From Brevundimonas sp. (lineage in GTDB: Bacteria > Pseudomonadota > Alphaproteobacteria > Caulobacterales > Caulobacteraceae), in assembly GCF_029946145.1 (NCBI RefSeq), contig NZ_JAQSDY010000013.1, positions 124,001 through 188,000 on the forward strand: a stretch of 64,000 bases of DNA, written 5' to 3'. Positions within the stretch are counted from its first letter, which is position 1. Every line of letters starts with the position of its first letter. Below the pieces are notes generated by a model. The model ran no database searches, had not been told where the DNA came from, and saw only the letters and a program-made list of their open reading frames with translations. Positions 16,740 through 27,248 of the stretch are shown in pieces. Position numbers and translations under genes: made by a program.

Positions 16740-19700
16740 GCCGCCCCGGCCACCCGCGCCAGATCGGCTGTGATGCGTTCGGCCACCTTCAGCCGGTCGG
16801 CGGCCGTGTCCCACTCGCCCTTGACCACGATCTTCTGATCGGGCCGCAGCTTCCAGAAGGCGTGGTTCTTCTGGATCAGCCCGACCAGCCCCATCGGATT
16901 GGGGAAGGCGTTGTTGCGCAGCGTCAGCACAGCGCCCTTGGGCCCGATGTCGATGCGCTCGATACAGGCCGTCTTGCAGTTGGCCTTGATGCCGACGATC
17001 CGCAGCAGCTGTTTGGCCTCATCCGGCAGCGGGCCGAACCGGTCGATCAGTTCGGCGGCCAGCGCCTCGCGCGTCTCGCTGTTTTCCGCGTCCGACAGAC
17101 GGCGATACAGGCTAAGACGAACGTTGAGGTCCGGGACATATTCCTCCGGGATCAGAACGGCCGCCCCGACATTGATCGCCGGAGACCAGCCGCGGTCGAC
17201 GACCCCGCCGCCCTCGCCGGACAGACGCAGCTCCGACACCGCGTCCTCCAGCATCTGCTGATAAAGCTCGACCCCGACCTCGCGGATATGGCCCGACTGC
17301 TCGTCGCCCAGCAGATTGCCGCCGCCGCGCTGGTCCAGATCGTGGCTGGCCAGCTGGAAGCCGGCGCCGAGGTTGTCCAGCGACTGCAGCACCTGCAGCC
17401 GCCGCTCGGACGACAGGCTCATCGGCTTGTTCGGCGGCGTGGTCAGATAGGCGAAGGCCCGCGCCTTGGCCCGTCCGATACGACCCCGGATCTGGTGCAG
17501 CTGGGCCAGGCCGAACATGTCGGCCTTGTGCACGATCAGGGTGTTGGCCGTCGGCACGTCCAAGCCGCTTTCGACGATGGTGGTCGACAGCAGCAGGTCG
17601 TAGCTGCCGTCGTAGAAGGCGCTCATCACGTCTTCCAGCTGGGTCGGCGACATCTGGCCGTGGCCGACCACGAATTTGATCTCGGGGACCTGTTCGCGCA
17701 GGAATTTCTCGATCTCCGGCAGGTCGCTCAGGCGCGGCACGACATAATAGGCCTGACCGCCGCGGTATTTCTCGCGCAGCAGGGCCTCGCGCACCAGCAC
17801 CGGGTCCCACGGCGTGACATAGGTCCGCACCGCCAGCCGGTCGACCGGCGGGGTGGCGATGATCGACATCTCGCGGATGCCCGACAGCGCCATCTGCAGC
17901 GTGCGCGGAATGGGCGTGGCCGTCAGGGTCAGCAGGTGAACATCGGCCCGCAGGGACTTCAGCTTCTCCTTGTGCTTGACGCCGAAATGCTGCTCTTCGT
18001 CAACGATAACAAGGCCTAGGTCCTTGAACCCGACCTGTTCGCTCAACACCGCATGGGTGCCGACGACGATCTCGAACGATCCGTCCTTCAGCCCCGCGCG
18101 CGTCTCGGCGGCGTCCTTCGCCGTGACCATACGCGACAGGTGGCGCACCGTGACCGGCCAGCCGGCGAACCGCTCGCTGAAGGTCTTGAAATGCTGCCGC
18201 GCCAGCAGGGTGGTGGGGCAGACGATGGCCACCTGCTGCCCCGTCATCGCCACCACGAAGGCCGCCCGCAGCGCCACCTCGGTCTTGCCGAAGCCGACGT
18301 CGCCGCAGATCAGGCGATCCATCGGCGTGCCCTTGCCGAGGTCCTCCAGCACGTCGCCGATGGCGTTCAGCTGGTCGTCGGTCTCCTCATAGGGGAAGCG
18401 GGCGCAGAACTCGTCGAACAGACCGTGCGGCGGGGTGATCGGGTCCGACGTCCGCAGCGACCGCTTGGCGGCGAGGGCGATCAGCCCCTCGGCCATGTCA
18501 CGCAGCCGCTGCTTGGCCTTGGCCTTGCGAGCCTGCCAGCCGGCCCCGCCCAGCCGGTCCAGCTGCGCCCCGTCAGAGTCGCTGCCATAGCGGGTCAGCA
18601 GGTCGATGTTCTCGACCGGCAGATACAGCTTGCTGTCGCCGGCGTAGACCAGCTCCAGACAGTCGTGGGGCGCCTGCTGGATCTCCAGCGTCTTCAGCCC
18701 CTCGTAGCGGCCGATGCCGTGATCGAGGTGCACGACGAGATCGCCGGTGGTCAGGGCCGAGGCCTCGGCGAGGAAGTTCGACGCCCGCCGCTTCTTCCGC
18801 GGTCGCGCCAGCCGGTCGCCGAGGATGTCGGTCTCGGAAATGACCGCGACATCGCCGGTCTCGAACCCATGCTCGACCGGCAGAACCCCGCGCAGATAGA
18901 TGTCCCTTGGCGCCTTCTGGACGTCGGTCCAGTCGCGCACGGCGACGACATGCTCCAGCCCGTGATCGGCCAGCATCCCGGCCAGCCGTTCGGACGAACC
19001 TTCGGTCCAGGAGGCGAACAACACCCGCTTGCCGGCCGCCTTCACCGCCTCGGCGTGGCGCGCCACGGCCTCGAACAGATTGATGCTGTCCTGCGCCCGC
19101 TCGGCCGCGAAACTGCGCCCCAGCCGCCCTCCGGCGTCCTCACCCGGCCCGTGGAAGGGCGTCATCCGCCGCACCCAGCGCCCGGCCAGGGCCGTGATCC
19201 ACTCGGCTTCGTCCAGATACAGTCGCTCGGGCGGCAGGGCGCGATAGGCAGAGCCGCCGGCCTTCCGGCTCATCGCCGCGTCCCGGCGCGCCTCGTAAGC
19301 GTCGCGCGTCAAGGTCCAGCGTTCGCTCCGCGCCGCCTCGACCTGATTGTCCAGGAAGACCTTCGCGTCGTCGGGCAGATAGTCGAACAGGGTCTCCAGA
19401 CGATCGTAGAGCAGCGGCAGCCAGTGCTCCATGCCCTGCCGTCGCGCGCCCTCGCTGATGGCCGCGTACAGCGGATCGTCGCCCGCCGCGCCGAACAGGC
19501 TGAGATAGCCGGTGCGGAACCGCGAAATGCTCTCCGCGTCGAGCAGGGCCTCGGACACGGGCGCCAGCGACACCTCGCGCCGCTGTCCGGTCGACCGTTG
19601 GGTCGCCGGGTCGAAGGTGCGGATCGACTCCAGCTCCGAGCCGAACATGTCCAGCCGCACCGGCTCCGCGAAGCCCGGCGGAAACACGTCGATGACCCCG

Positions 19701-20200
19701 CCCCGCACCGCGAACTCGCCGCGCTCCGACACCGTCGAGGCGCGCATATAGCCGTTGGCGGCGAAATACCGCTCCAGCGCCGCCGTGTCGAGATCGAGGC
19801 CGACCGTGGTCTGGAATCCGGCCCCGCTGGTCACCTCGCGCGGCGGCGTCCGCTGGATCGCCGCCCCGATGGTGGTCACAACCAGCGTCGGGCGGCTTTC
19901 GGTCGGATGGCGTTGCGCCAGCCGGGTCAGCGCCGCCATCCGCTCGGCCGAGACCGACGACGACGGGCTCAGCCGGTCGTAGGGCAGGCAATCCCACGCC
20001 GGGAATTCGATGACCTCGATGTCCTGGGCGAAGAAGCCGAACGCCTGAACGAACTCGCCCATGCGGGCGTAGTCGCGCGCCACGAACACGCCGACGCCGC
20101 CCGCGGTCCTCAGCCGTTCGGCGACGGTCAGCGCGTCCAGTCCCTCGGGCGCCCCGCCCAGCTCCTGATCGCCCCGCCGGGGCTCCACGCCATCCATCAA
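16736..20200 (-). CDS. mfd: transcription-repair coupling factor Mfd
   Basis: A 1154-residue SF2 translocase that removes RNA polymerase stalled at lesions and recruits UvrA. The UvrB-like N-terminal module is present ([24 protein letters not shown]). The RNAP-interaction/CarD-like segment reads [17 protein letters not shown]. Helicase motifs are Walker [16 protein letters not shown], motif [10 protein letters not shown], motif [17 protein letters not shown], and [11 protein letters not shown] with QIRGRIGR further on. The TRCF C-terminal domain closes the protein. The GAG-to-stop end overlaps the SRPBCC gene by 4 bp; the ATG overlaps sdhE by 4 bp. The Walker-B stretch uses unusual A/T-ending codons. 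Confidence 0.98.
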   Translation of the reverse strand: MMDGVEPRRGDQELGGAPEGLDALTVAERLRTAGGVGVFVARDYARMGEFVQAFGFFAQDIEVIEFPAWDCLPYDRLSPSSSVSAERMAALTRLAQRHPTESRPTLVVTTIGAAIQRTPPREVTSGAGFQTTVGLDLDTAALERYFAANGYMRASTVSERGEFAVRGGVIDVFPPGFAEPVRLDMFGSELESIRTFDPATQRSTGQRREVSLAPVSEALLDAESISRFRTGYLSLFGAAGDDPLYAAISEGARRQGMEHWLPLLYDRLETLFDYLPDDAKVFLDNQVEAARSERWTLTRDAYEARRDAAMSRKAGGSAYRALPPERLYLDEAEWITALAGRWVRRMTPFHGPGEDAGGRLGRSFAAERAQDSINLFEAVARHAEAVKAAGKRVLFASWTEGSSERLAGMLADHGLEHVVAVRDWTDVQKAPRDIYLRGVLPVEHGFETGDVAVISETDILGDRLARPRKKRRASNFLAEASALTTGDLVVHLDHGIGRYEGLKTLEIQQAPHDCLELVYAGDSKLYLPVENIDLLTRYGSDSDGAQLDRLGGAGWQARKAKAKQRLRDMAEGLIALAAKRSLRTSDPITPPHGLFDEFCARFPYEETDDQLNAIGDVLEDLGKGTPMDRLICGDVGFGKTEVALRAAFVVAMTGQQVAIVCPTTLLARQHFKTFSERFAGWPVTVRHLSRMVTAKDAAETRAGLKDGSFEIVVGTHAVLSEQVGFKDLGLVIVDEEQHFGVKHKEKLKSLRADVHLLTLTATPIPRTLQMALSGIREMSIIATPPVDRLAVRTYVTPWDPVLVREALLREKYRGGQAYYVVPRLSDLPEIEKFLREQVPEIKFVVGHGQMSPTQLEDVMSAFYDGSYDLLLSTTIVESGLDVPTANTLIVHKADMFGLAQLHQIRGRIGRAKARAFAYLTTPPNKPMSLSSERRLQVLQSLDNLGAGFQLASHDLDQRGGGNLLGDEQSGHIREVGVELYQQMLEDAVSELRLSGEGGGVVDRGWSPAINVGAAVLIPEEYVPDLNVRLSLYRRLSDAENSETREALAAELIDRFGPLPDEAKQLLRIVGIKANCKTACIERIDIGPKGAVLTLRNNAFPNPMGLVGLIQKNHAFWKLRPDQKIVVKGEWDTAADRLKVAERITADLARVAGAA

Positions 20201-20517
20201 CCCGCGCCCTCGGCGACGGCGGCGGCGACGTGGTCGCGCATGAAGGCGCGGATCTTGCCCATCACAGCGGTGTCGTGCGCCGGGGGCGTCGGCTCGCTGC
20301 CGATGATCCAGGCGTACAGTCGGTGATCGTCGTCTTCGGCCAGCAGAGCCTCCAGGGAATCCAGTTCGTCTTCGGTCAGGGTCGGGCCGACCTGGTCCGC
20401 GAACGGACCCAGCACGAGGTCAGCCTCGCGGAATCCGCGCCGCCAGGCCCGGAACACGATCCGGCCCAGCCGCTCACGGGCGGAAGCCTCTTCGGGACGC
20501 GCGTCAATATCGGCCAC
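20197..20517 (-). CDS. sdhE: FAD assembly factor SdhE (succinate dehydrogenase assembly factor 2)
   Basis: A 106-residue protein of the SdhE/Sdh5 family that promotes covalent flavinylation of succinate dehydrogenase. The signature is RAWRRGFREADLVLGPFAD (the family RGxxE motif reads RGFREAD), followed by LTEDELDSLEALLAEDDDHRLYAWI. It is coupled to mfd by a 4-bp overlap, a pairing seen in other alphaproteobacteria. It is divergent from recG across 83 bp. Confidence 0.92.
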   Translation of the reverse strand: MADIDARPEEASARERLGRIVFRAWRRGFREADLVLGPFADQVGPTLTEDELDSLEALLAEDDDHRLYAWIIGSEPTPPAHDTAVMGKIRAFMRDHVAAAVAEGAG

Positions 20518-20600
20518 AAGCTTCCTTGCCCGGTCGGTCAGTAAACAGGACGGGTCAGATAGCGTTCCCCCCGCCGTTTCGCCAGCTATGCTGTCGCGTG

Positions 20601-22688
20601 ATGCGGCCCGAGATTCTCTTTCCCCTGTTCGCCGAGGTCTCCACCCTGAAGGGCGTGGGCCCGAAAGTGCTGCCGCTCGTCCAGAAGCTGGCCGGGCAGC
20701 TGGTGCGCGACGTCCTGTTCCTGTCCCCGTCCGGCCTGATCGTCCGTCGCCCCATGACCGCCGCGGACGCCGTCGAGGGCCAGGTCGGGATCTTCGAGAT
20801 TGTCATCGACCGCCTGATCGTCCCGGCCAAGCCCGGGGCGCCCATCAAGGTCCGGGCCACCGACGCCACCGGCTTCGTCCATCTGATCTGGTTCGGCGGC
20901 TCGGCCCAGCACATCGACCGCCTGCTGCCGCGCGGCCAGACCCGGCTGGTCACGGGCAAGGTCGAGCGGTTCAACAGCGAGGTGCAGATCGTGCACCCCG
21001 ACATATTCACCCCCGAACAGGCTGGCGACATCGCCGCCATCGAGCCGGTCTATCCCGCGACCCAGGGCCTGTCGTCGCGCGTCATCCGCAAACTGGTCCA
21101 GGCCGCGCTGCAGAACGCGCCGGACCTGACCGAATGGCAGGATCCCGCCTGGCTGGCGAAGACCCGCTGGCCGGGCTGGCGCGCCGCCCTCGAACGGCTG
21201 CACGCCCCGGAGGCCGAGACCGATCTGGAGCCCGACGCCCCCGTTCGTCAGCGGCTGGCCTATGACGAACTGTTCGCCCACCAGCTGGCCCTGGCCCGCC
21301 GCCGCCGGGCCCGCCAGATCACCCCCGCCCCGGTCATCCATCCCGGCGACGCCTCGGCCCGCCTGCTGGCGTCCCTGCCCTTCCAGCTGACCGGCGCCCA
21401 GCATCACGCCATCGCCGAAATCCGCCGCGACCTCGCCTCGGGCGAACAGATGGGCCGGCTGCTGCAGGGCGACGTCGGCTCGGGCAAGACGGCCGTCGCC
21501 GCCCTGGCCCTGGCCGACGCGGCCGCCTCGGGCTTCCAGTCGGCCCTGATGGCTCCGACCGAAATCCTCGCCCGCCAGCACTATCAGCGCATCGCCCCCA
21601 TGATGGAGGCCGCCGGCGTCAGCGCCGTCCTCCTGACCGGCCGCGACACGCCCGCCGAGCGCCGCGCCCGGCTCGCCGCCCTCGCCTCGGGCGAGGCCCA
21701 GGTCGCCATCGGCACCCACGCCCTGTTCCAGGACGCCGTGCGCTTCGACCGGCTGGCCCTCGCCGTGATCGACGAACAGCACCGTTTCGGCGTCAACGAG
21801 CGCCAGCGACTACAGGCCAAGGGCGACCCCCGCACCGGCGGCGTCCACCTGCTGACCATGTCGGCCACGCCCATCCCGCGCACCCTCGAGCTGACCCAAT
21901 ACGGCGAGCTCGAGGTCTCGCGGCTGATGGAGAAGCCGCCGGGCCGCACGCCCGTCACCACCGCCGTGCTGCCGCTGGCCCGCATCGGCGAGGTGGCCAA
22001 ACGGTTGAAGGCGGCGATCGACGGCGGCGCCCAGGCCTACTGGATCTGCCCCCTGGTGGCCGAGAGCGAAGCCTCCGACCTCGCCGCCGCCGAGGCCCGC
22101 GCCGCCGACCTGCGCCGCATCCTCAAGGTCGAGGTCGGCCTCGCCCACGGTCAGATGCCGGGCCCCGAGCGCGAGACCGTCATGGCCGATTTCGCAGACG
22201 GCCGCATCCCCCTGCTGGTCGCCACCACCGTGGTCGAGGTCGGCGTCGACGTGCCCAACGCCACCATCATGGTCATCGAGCATGCCGACCGCTTCGGCCT
22301 GGCCCAACTGCATCAGCTGCGCGGCCGGGTCGGCCGCGGGGCCAAGGCCAGCGCCTGCATCCTGCTGTACGGCGGCGGCGACGACGGTCTCGGCGAAACG
22401 GCGAAGACCCGGCTTGAGACCCTGCGCCGCACCGAGGACGGCTTCGAGATCGCCGAAGAGGATTTCCGCCTGCGCGGCGGCGGCGATCCCCTGGGCCTCA
22501 AGCAGAGCGGCTTCCCCGCCTACCGCTTCGCCGACCCCATCCGCCATCGCGCCCTGATGCTGGCCGCCGCCGACGACGCCCGTCTGGTGCTGGGCCGCGA
22601 CCCCGACCTGACCAGCCCGCGCGGCGAGGCGGTGAAGGTCCTGGAAGCGCTGTTCGACTGGCGCAACGACCGGCCGGGCATAGACTAG
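20601..22688 (+). CDS. recG: ATP-dependent DNA helicase RecG
   Basis: Branch-migration helicase that reverses stalled forks, 695 residues. The N-terminal wedge/OB domain (VSTLKGVGPKVLPLVQKL, VHLIWFGGSAQHIDRLLPRG) is followed by SF2 motifs: Walker A LLQGDVGSGKTAVAALALAD, motif II DEQHRFGV, motif [14 protein letters not shown], and the C-terminal TTVVEVGVDVPNATIM and QLRGRVGRG. ATG 20601 was chosen; an in-frame extension to 20526 overlaps the sdhE promoter side and adds arginine-rich sequence. The stop overlaps the DUF3089 gene by 4 bp, convergent. Confidence 0.97.
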   Translation: MRPEILFPLFAEVSTLKGVGPKVLPLVQKLAGQLVRDVLFLSPSGLIVRRPMTAADAVEGQVGIFEIVIDRLIVPAKPGAPIKVRATDATGFVHLIWFGGSAQHIDRLLPRGQTRLVTGKVERFNSEVQIVHPDIFTPEQAGDIAAIEPVYPATQGLSSRVIRKLVQAALQNAPDLTEWQDPAWLAKTRWPGWRAALERLHAPEAETDLEPDAPVRQRLAYDELFAHQLALARRRRARQITPAPVIHPGDASARLLASLPFQLTGAQHHAIAEIRRDLASGEQMGRLLQGDVGSGKTAVAALALADAAASGFQSALMAPTEILARQHYQRIAPMMEAAGVSAVLLTGRDTPAERRARLAALASGEAQVAIGTHALFQDAVRFDRLALAVIDEQHRFGVNERQRLQAKGDPRTGGVHLLTMSATPIPRTLELTQYGELEVSRLMEKPPGRTPVTTAVLPLARIGEVAKRLKAAIDGGAQAYWICPLVAESEASDLAAAEARAADLRRILKVEVGLAHGQMPGPERETVMADFADGRIPLLVATTVVEVGVDVPNATIMVIEHADRFGLAQLHQLRGRVGRGAKASACILLYGGGDDGLGETAKTRLETLRRTEDGFEIAEEDFRLRGGGDPLGLKQSGFPAYRFADPIRHRALMLAAADDARLVLGRDPDLTSPRGEAVKVLEALFDWRNDRPGID

Positions 22689-23791
22689 ATCGCCGGACGC
22701 GCCTGCCAGGCCGTCAGGCGAGCCTGAACGTCGGCTTCAATATCACCGTAGAACAGATTGTAAGGTCGTGATTTTCTTCGATCCGCCCAACTCCCCGTCT
22801 CGCGGAACGACTCCGTCCTGGGCTCCGTGTGGCGAAGCAAACCGCCCCGGCACTGGGTGGCGATTTCGCGGGCCATCAGGGCCGGCCGCGCGCCCCACTC
22901 CAGCCCGGTGGCGTTGGTCGCCCCCTTGTGCAGCCGCGCCTCGACCGGCGCCGTGTCGGTCGAACCGGTCACCGGATTGACGCACAGGGCCGGACGCCCG
23001 TCGAGATCGACCAGGCGTCCCCGTGCGTCCCAGACCAGGGCCCGCCGCAGCCGCCGCCGCGCCGCCGCGTCATTGCCCTCGCCTACCGGCGACCAGCCGA
23101 CGACACAGCCGACCTGATCGCGCCGCGCGCAGGCCGGAACCCGTGGCGACAGGCCGTCGGCAGCGGCCAGAACATCGATCAGATAGGCCGCGACCAGCCT
23201 CTCGCGCAGCGCGGGATCGGGAGCCACGCGCTCGCGCACCAGCCGCTCCACGATCTCGCCGCCCTGCTCCAGTCCGGCCAGCACGATCGGCCCGGTCGGA
23301 TGGTTGGCGATCCAGACGTCAAACGCCGCCGCCGCATCGCCATAAGCGAAGGCCCTCGCCTCGCGCGCGTCCTCGCGCAGCGTCAGCCGGGTGTAGAGGC
23401 TGCTCTGCCGGTATCGCGGCGCGCTGATCGCCCCGGCGCGCGCGAACGGCCCGGCGTAGTTGGGCAGAACCACCCGGCTCAGCCATGCGTCGGCCTCGCG
23501 ATCCCCGATCGGTCCGTTCCACTCCCGCCCGCCGTCATAGGTGGTGGAGTGGACGAAGAAGATCGCCGCCGGCCCCGCGCCCGCGGTTCGCGTCTCCCGC
23601 AAGGCCCAGGCCGCCGGTGCGCCATAGTCCGGAGCGGGTGGCGGCGTATAGGTCTGGAATGGCACCTGCGGATCCAGCCCGGCCCTCAGGATGTCCCCGC
23701 GCCACACCGCCACCGCGGCGGCCAGCACCAGAATGATTGTCAGGCCGATCCAGCCGGCCCACTGGCGGAAGGTCAGCCTGGGCCGCGTCAT
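22685..23791 (-). CDS. DUF3089 alpha/beta-hydrolase-like protein with an altered nucleophile elbow
   Basis: A 368-residue protein. The N-terminus is a membrane anchor (WAGWIGLTIILVLAAAVAVW), so it is probably periplasmic-facing. The DUF3089 features follow: AAIFFVHSTTYDGG, PRYRQSSLYT and AYGDAAAAFDVWIANHPTGPIVLAG. In this family the next residues are usually HSQG(G/S), the lipase-like nucleophile elbow; here the sequence reads GLEQGG, so Ser is replaced by Glu. Either the protein is catalytically dead or it uses another mechanism. ATG 23791 overlaps the hldD stop by 4 bp, so it is the last gene of kdsA-hldE-hldD. A role in envelope lipid or LPS metabolism is inferred from that position only. 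Confidence 0.8.
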   Translation of the reverse strand: MTRPRLTFRQWAGWIGLTIILVLAAAVAVWRGDILRAGLDPQVPFQTYTPPPAPDYGAPAAWALRETRTAGAGPAAIFFVHSTTYDGGREWNGPIGDREADAWLSRVVLPNYAGPFARAGAISAPRYRQSSLYTRLTLREDAREARAFAYGDAAAAFDVWIANHPTGPIVLAGLEQGGEIVERLVRERVAPDPALRERLVAAYLIDVLAAADGLSPRVPACARRDQVGCVVGWSPVGEGNDAAARRRLRRALVWDARGRLVDLDGRPALCVNPVTGSTDTAPVEARLHKGATNATGLEWGARPALMAREIATQCRGGLLRHTEPRTESFRETGSWADRRKSRPYNLFYGDIEADVQARLTAWQARPAI

Positions 23792-24789
23792 CGATACGGG
23801 TCCGCCGTGGCCAGGAAGTCCTGCACATAGCGGCGCACGCCCTCTTCCAGCGGCGTCGGCTGCCCGCCGAAGCCGGCGGCGCGCACCCGCTCCATCCGGG
23901 CCTCGGTGAAATACTGGTATTTGTCGCGGATGCTCTCGGGGGTATCGACGTATTCGATCCTCGGCGCCTTTCCGGCCGCCGCGAAGGTCGCGTTGGCCAG
24001 GTCGAGGAACGACCGCGCCTGCCCCGATCCGGCGTTGAACACCCCCGACACTTCCGGCGTCTCCAGCAGCCACTCGACCATGTCGACCACGTCGTCGACA
24101 AAGACGAAGTCGCGCATCTGGCCGCCGTCGGCGTAGTTCGGATTGTGCGAGCGGAACAGGGTCACCGGCTGGTCGGCCTGAACCCTGGGCCAGATCTGGG
24201 CCACGACCGACTTCATCCCGCCCTTGTGGTACTCGTTCGGCCCATAGACGTTGAAGAATTTCAGCCCCGCCCACTGGGTCGGCGCCGTCCGCATCTGAGC
24301 CTGCCGCGCCGCGTACTGGTCAAACAGATACTTCGAATAACCATAGGCATTTAACGGTCGAAGCGCAGACAGAGAGCGAAGATCATCATGGTCCTCGAAC
24401 CCCAGTCCGCCGTCTCCATAGGTCGCCGCCGACGAGGCGTAGATCAGCCGTGCGTCGCGCAGGGCGCACCAGGCCCAAAGGTCCCGCGACAGGCTGAAAT
24501 TGGTATGCAGGATCAGGTCCGCGTCCGGCTCGGTCGTCGACGAAATGGCGCCCATGTGCACCACCGCCTCGATCCGTTCAGCGTTCCGTTCCAGCTGTTC
24601 GAACATCTCCTCGGGCGACCAGAAGTCGGCGATCGAGTGTTTGGCGAGATTCTTCCACTTGCCCAGATCGGCCGTTTCCAGCCGGTCGACCACGACGATG
24701 TCGCGCCGCCCTTCGGCGCACAGGCGCGCCACGATGTTCGAGCCGATGAAGCCGGCCCCGCCCGTCACCACGATCATGCGCCGGATCAT
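23788..24789 (-). CDS. hldD: ADP-L-glycero-D-manno-heptose-6-epimerase
   Basis: Converts ADP-D-glycero- to ADP-L-glycero-D-manno-heptose for the LPS inner core. An extended SDR of up to 333 residues: NAD(P)-binding VVTGGAGFIGSNIVARL, VHMGAISSTTEPD, the catalytic YGYSKYLFDQYA, FFNVYGPNEYHKGGMKSV and FVFVDDVVDMV. Start may be ATG 24789 or the in-frame ATG 24777 right before the Rossmann strand. Overlaps hldE by 4 bp and the DUF3089 gene by 4 bp. The stretch over the catalytic Tyr/Lys uses A/T-ending codons including TTA, unlike the rest of the gene. Confidence 0.95.
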   Translation of the reverse strand: MIRRMIVVTGGAGFIGSNIVARLCAEGRRDIVVVDRLETADLGKWKNLAKHSIADFWSPEEMFEQLERNAERIEAVVHMGAISSTTEPDADLILHTNFSLSRDLWAWCALRDARLIYASSAATYGDGGLGFEDHDDLRSLSALRPLNAYGYSKYLFDQYAARQAQMRTAPTQWAGLKFFNVYGPNEYHKGGMKSVVAQIWPRVQADQPVTLFRSHNPNYADGGQMRDFVFVDDVVDMVEWLLETPEVSGVFNAGSGQARSFLDLANATFAAAGKAPRIEYVDTPESIRDKYQYFTEARMERVRAAGFGGQPTPLEEGVRRYVQDFLATADPYR

Positions 24790-26255
24790 CGCCCCGCCTC
24801 CCCTTCACGACCCTTCATCTTCTCGACCGTCTTCGTGGTCGAATAGCCGTCCTCGAACGTCGCCAGTTTGACCTCGCCGCCCCAGCTCTCGACCAGATCG
24901 CCGCCGACCACGCCCTCTCGGGTGTAGTCCGCGCCTTTGATCAGCACGTCCGGCCGCAGCCGTTCGATCAGGGCCAGCGGCGTCGGATCGTCGAATGCCG
25001 TCACCCGGTCCACCGACTGAAGCCCGCCGATGACCACGGCCCGGCTGTCCAGATCGTTGATCGGCCGCCCCTCGCCCTTCAGCCGGCGCACGGAAGCGTC
25101 GGTGTTCAGCGCCACCACCAGCCGGTCGCACCAGCCACGCGCCTGGGCCAGATAGGCCACGTGACCGCGATGCAGGATGTCGAAACACCCGTTGGTGAAG
25201 CCGACCTTCAGCCCCTGCCGTTTCCAGCCCTCGACGACATGCGCCAGCTCCTCCAGCGGCATGACCTTGGCGTGGGCCCCGGCGGCGTGCTGGCTCATCT
25301 CCGCGTCGATCAGTTCGGCCGGGGTCACCACCGCCGTCCCCGCCTTGCCGACCACCACGCCAGAGGCCAGGATCGCGAACTCGACCGCCGTCTCCAGCGA
25401 GGCGCGCGCGCCCAGCGCCAGGCCCAGCGCCGCCAGGCCCGTATCGCCGGCGCCCGAAACGTCGAACACCTCGCGCGCCCGTCCGGGGAAATGTTTCGCC
25501 GCCTCGCCGCGCCGCATCAGGCTCATGCCCTTGCCCGCGCGCGTGACCACCACGGCCTTGGCCGTCGTCGCGTGCAGCAGCGCCTTCAGCGCCGCCTCGA
25601 CCTCGGCGTCGGTCTCGACCGGCAGTCCCGTGGCCGCCGCCAGTTCGCTGGCGTTCGGCTTGATCAGATCGACCGCGCCGTAGCGGGCGAAGTCGCGGCC
25701 CTTGGGATCCACGACCACCGGCGCGCCGCTCTTCTGCGCGGCGGAAAGGGCCTGGGCGATCACCAGATCGCTGACTACGCCCTTGGAGTAATCTGATAAC
25801 AAATAGACGGAAGCGCCCGTAAAGGCGCCACTTTCATCGCCCATCAAGGCCGCGGCTTCTTCGTCCAGCCGCAGCAGTTGCTGGCCGGCGGCGACGAAGC
25901 GGGTCTTGACGATGGTGGCCACGCCGGCCCGGCGCTCCACCGCGTCCTCGATGCCCGGTTCCACGGCGATCAGCGCCGCCAGCTCATCGCCGGCCGCATC
26001 CTGCCCCGCCACCGCGCCCAGTCGCGCCACACCCCCGAGGGCGGCGACATTGCGCGCCACATTGCCCACGCCGCCCGGCATGGCGACGGTCCGGCCCATG
26101 CGCAGCACGGGGATCGGCGCTTCCGGCGAGATGCGACTGACCTCGCCATAGACATAGCGGTCCAGCATCAGGTCGCCGACGCAGGCGATCTTCAGCCCGC
26201 GCACGCCCTCGAGCAGCGCCTGCAGTTCTCCCAGATCGAGCGTGCGTTCAGCCAT
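24786..26255 (-). CDS. hldE: bifunctional heptose-7-phosphate kinase / heptose-1-phosphate adenylyltransferase
   Basis: A two-domain enzyme of 489 residues acting before HldD in ADP-heptose synthesis. The N-terminal PfkB/ribokinase domain (to ~320) shows GDLMLDRYVYGEV, MPGGVGNVARNVAALG, YLLSDYSKG and the anion-hole/catalytic base motif VSGAGDTGLAALGLAL. The C-terminal nucleotidyltransferase has KVGFTNGCFDILHRGHVAYL with the HxGH motif, and later LIKGADY. It starts 18 bp after kdsA and overlaps hldD by 4 bp. The DYSKG segment carries TTG TTA TCA codons in an otherwise GC-rich gene. Confidence 0.97.
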   Translation of the reverse strand: MAERTLDLGELQALLEGVRGLKIACVGDLMLDRYVYGEVSRISPEAPIPVLRMGRTVAMPGGVGNVARNVAALGGVARLGAVAGQDAAGDELAALIAVEPGIEDAVERRAGVATIVKTRFVAAGQQLLRLDEEAAALMGDESGAFTGASVYLLSDYSKGVVSDLVIAQALSAAQKSGAPVVVDPKGRDFARYGAVDLIKPNASELAAATGLPVETDAEVEAALKALLHATTAKAVVVTRAGKGMSLMRRGEAAKHFPGRAREVFDVSGAGDTGLAALGLALGARASLETAVEFAILASGVVVGKAGTAVVTPAELIDAEMSQHAAGAHAKVMPLEELAHVVEGWKRQGLKVGFTNGCFDILHRGHVAYLAQARGWCDRLVVALNTDASVRRLKGEGRPINDLDSRAVVIGGLQSVDRVTAFDDPTPLALIERLRPDVLIKGADYTREGVVGGDLVESWGGEVKLATFEDGYSTTKTVEKMKGREGEAGR

Positions 26256-26273
26256 CCCCTTGGCCTATCGGAT

Positions 26274-27137
26274 TCACGCCGCCTTCGCCATCCGCGCCTT
26301 GGTCAGGTCGTCATAGGCGATCAGGTCGGCGCACAGCGCCTCGAACTGGTCCAGCGGCACCATGTTCGGCCCGTCCGACGGCGCATTGTCGGGGTCCTGA
26401 TGGGTCTCCATGAAGACGGCGTCCACGCCCACGGCCACGGCGGCGCGGGCCAGCACCGGCACGAACTCCCGCTGTCCGCCCGAGGAGGTCCCCTGCCCGC
26501 CTGGCTGCTGCACGCTGTGCGTCGCGTCGAACACCACCGGACAGCCGATCTCACGCAGGATCGGCAGCGACCGCATGTCCGAGACCAGGGTGTTGTAGCC
26601 GAAGCTGGCCCCCCGCTCGCAGGCCATGACGTTGGGATTGCCCGCGCCGACGACCTTGGCGATGACGTTCTTCATATCCCAGGGGGCGAGGAACTGGCCC
26701 TTCTTGATGTTGATGACCTTGCCCGTCGCCGCGGCGGCCAGCAGCAGGTCGGTCTGGCGGCAGAGGAAGGCCGGGATCTGCAGCACGTCCACGGCCTGGG
26801 CGGCGATGCGGCAATGCTCCTCGGTGTGCACGTCGGTCAGCACCGGCAGGCCCGTGACCTCGCGGATCTCCGCGAAGATCGGCAGCGATCCTTCAAGGCC
26901 GAACCCGCGCGCGGCGGTCGCCGAGGTGCGGTTCGCCTTGTCGAAGCTGGTCTTGTAGATGACGCCGACGTTCAGCCGCTCGCCGATCTCCTTCAGCGCA
27001 TGGGCCATTTCCAGCGCGTGCTGGCGGCTTTCCAGCTGGCACGGGCCGGCGATGAAGACGATTCGCTGACCGCCGCCGATGCTGACGGGGCGTTTCAGCC
27101 CTTGCTTGATGTCGATGACGGCGTTGGGCTTGGACAA
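26274..27137 (-). CDS. kdsA: 3-deoxy-8-phosphooctulonate (KDO-8-P) synthase
   Basis: Condenses PEP with arabinose-5-phosphate to make KDO-8-P for lipid A-core linkage; 287 residues. Seen: [17 protein letters not shown], the substrate loop [35 protein letters not shown], the [11 protein letters not shown] stretch, [12 protein letters not shown], and the [13 protein letters not shown] stretch. The asparagine in INIKKGQF points to the metal-independent class (metal-dependent enzymes have Cys near the N-terminus instead). First gene of the leftward kdsA-hldE-hldD-DUF3089 unit; divergent from the photolyase across 111 bp. Confidence 0.96.
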   Translation of the reverse strand: MSKPNAVIDIKQGLKRPVSIGGGQRIVFIAGPCQLESRQHALEMAHALKEIGERLNVGVIYKTSFDKANRTSATAARGFGLEGSLPIFAEIREVTGLPVLTDVHTEEHCRIAAQAVDVLQIPAFLCRQTDLLLAAAATGKVINIKKGQFLAPWDMKNVIAKVVGAGNPNVMACERGASFGYNTLVSDMRSLPILREIGCPVVFDATHSVQQPGGQGTSSGGQREFVPVLARAAVAVGVDAVFMETHQDPDNAPSDGPNMVPLDQFEALCADLIAYDDLTKARMAKAA

Positions 27138-27248
27138 GACAGGCTTCCCGGATTTGCGGCTTGGCGACGCGCGGTCGATGCCGCACTCATGCGGCGATCA
27201 GGTGGCGTCGGACGTTGAGGTTCGCAAGCTATCACGGAGCCCGACCGC

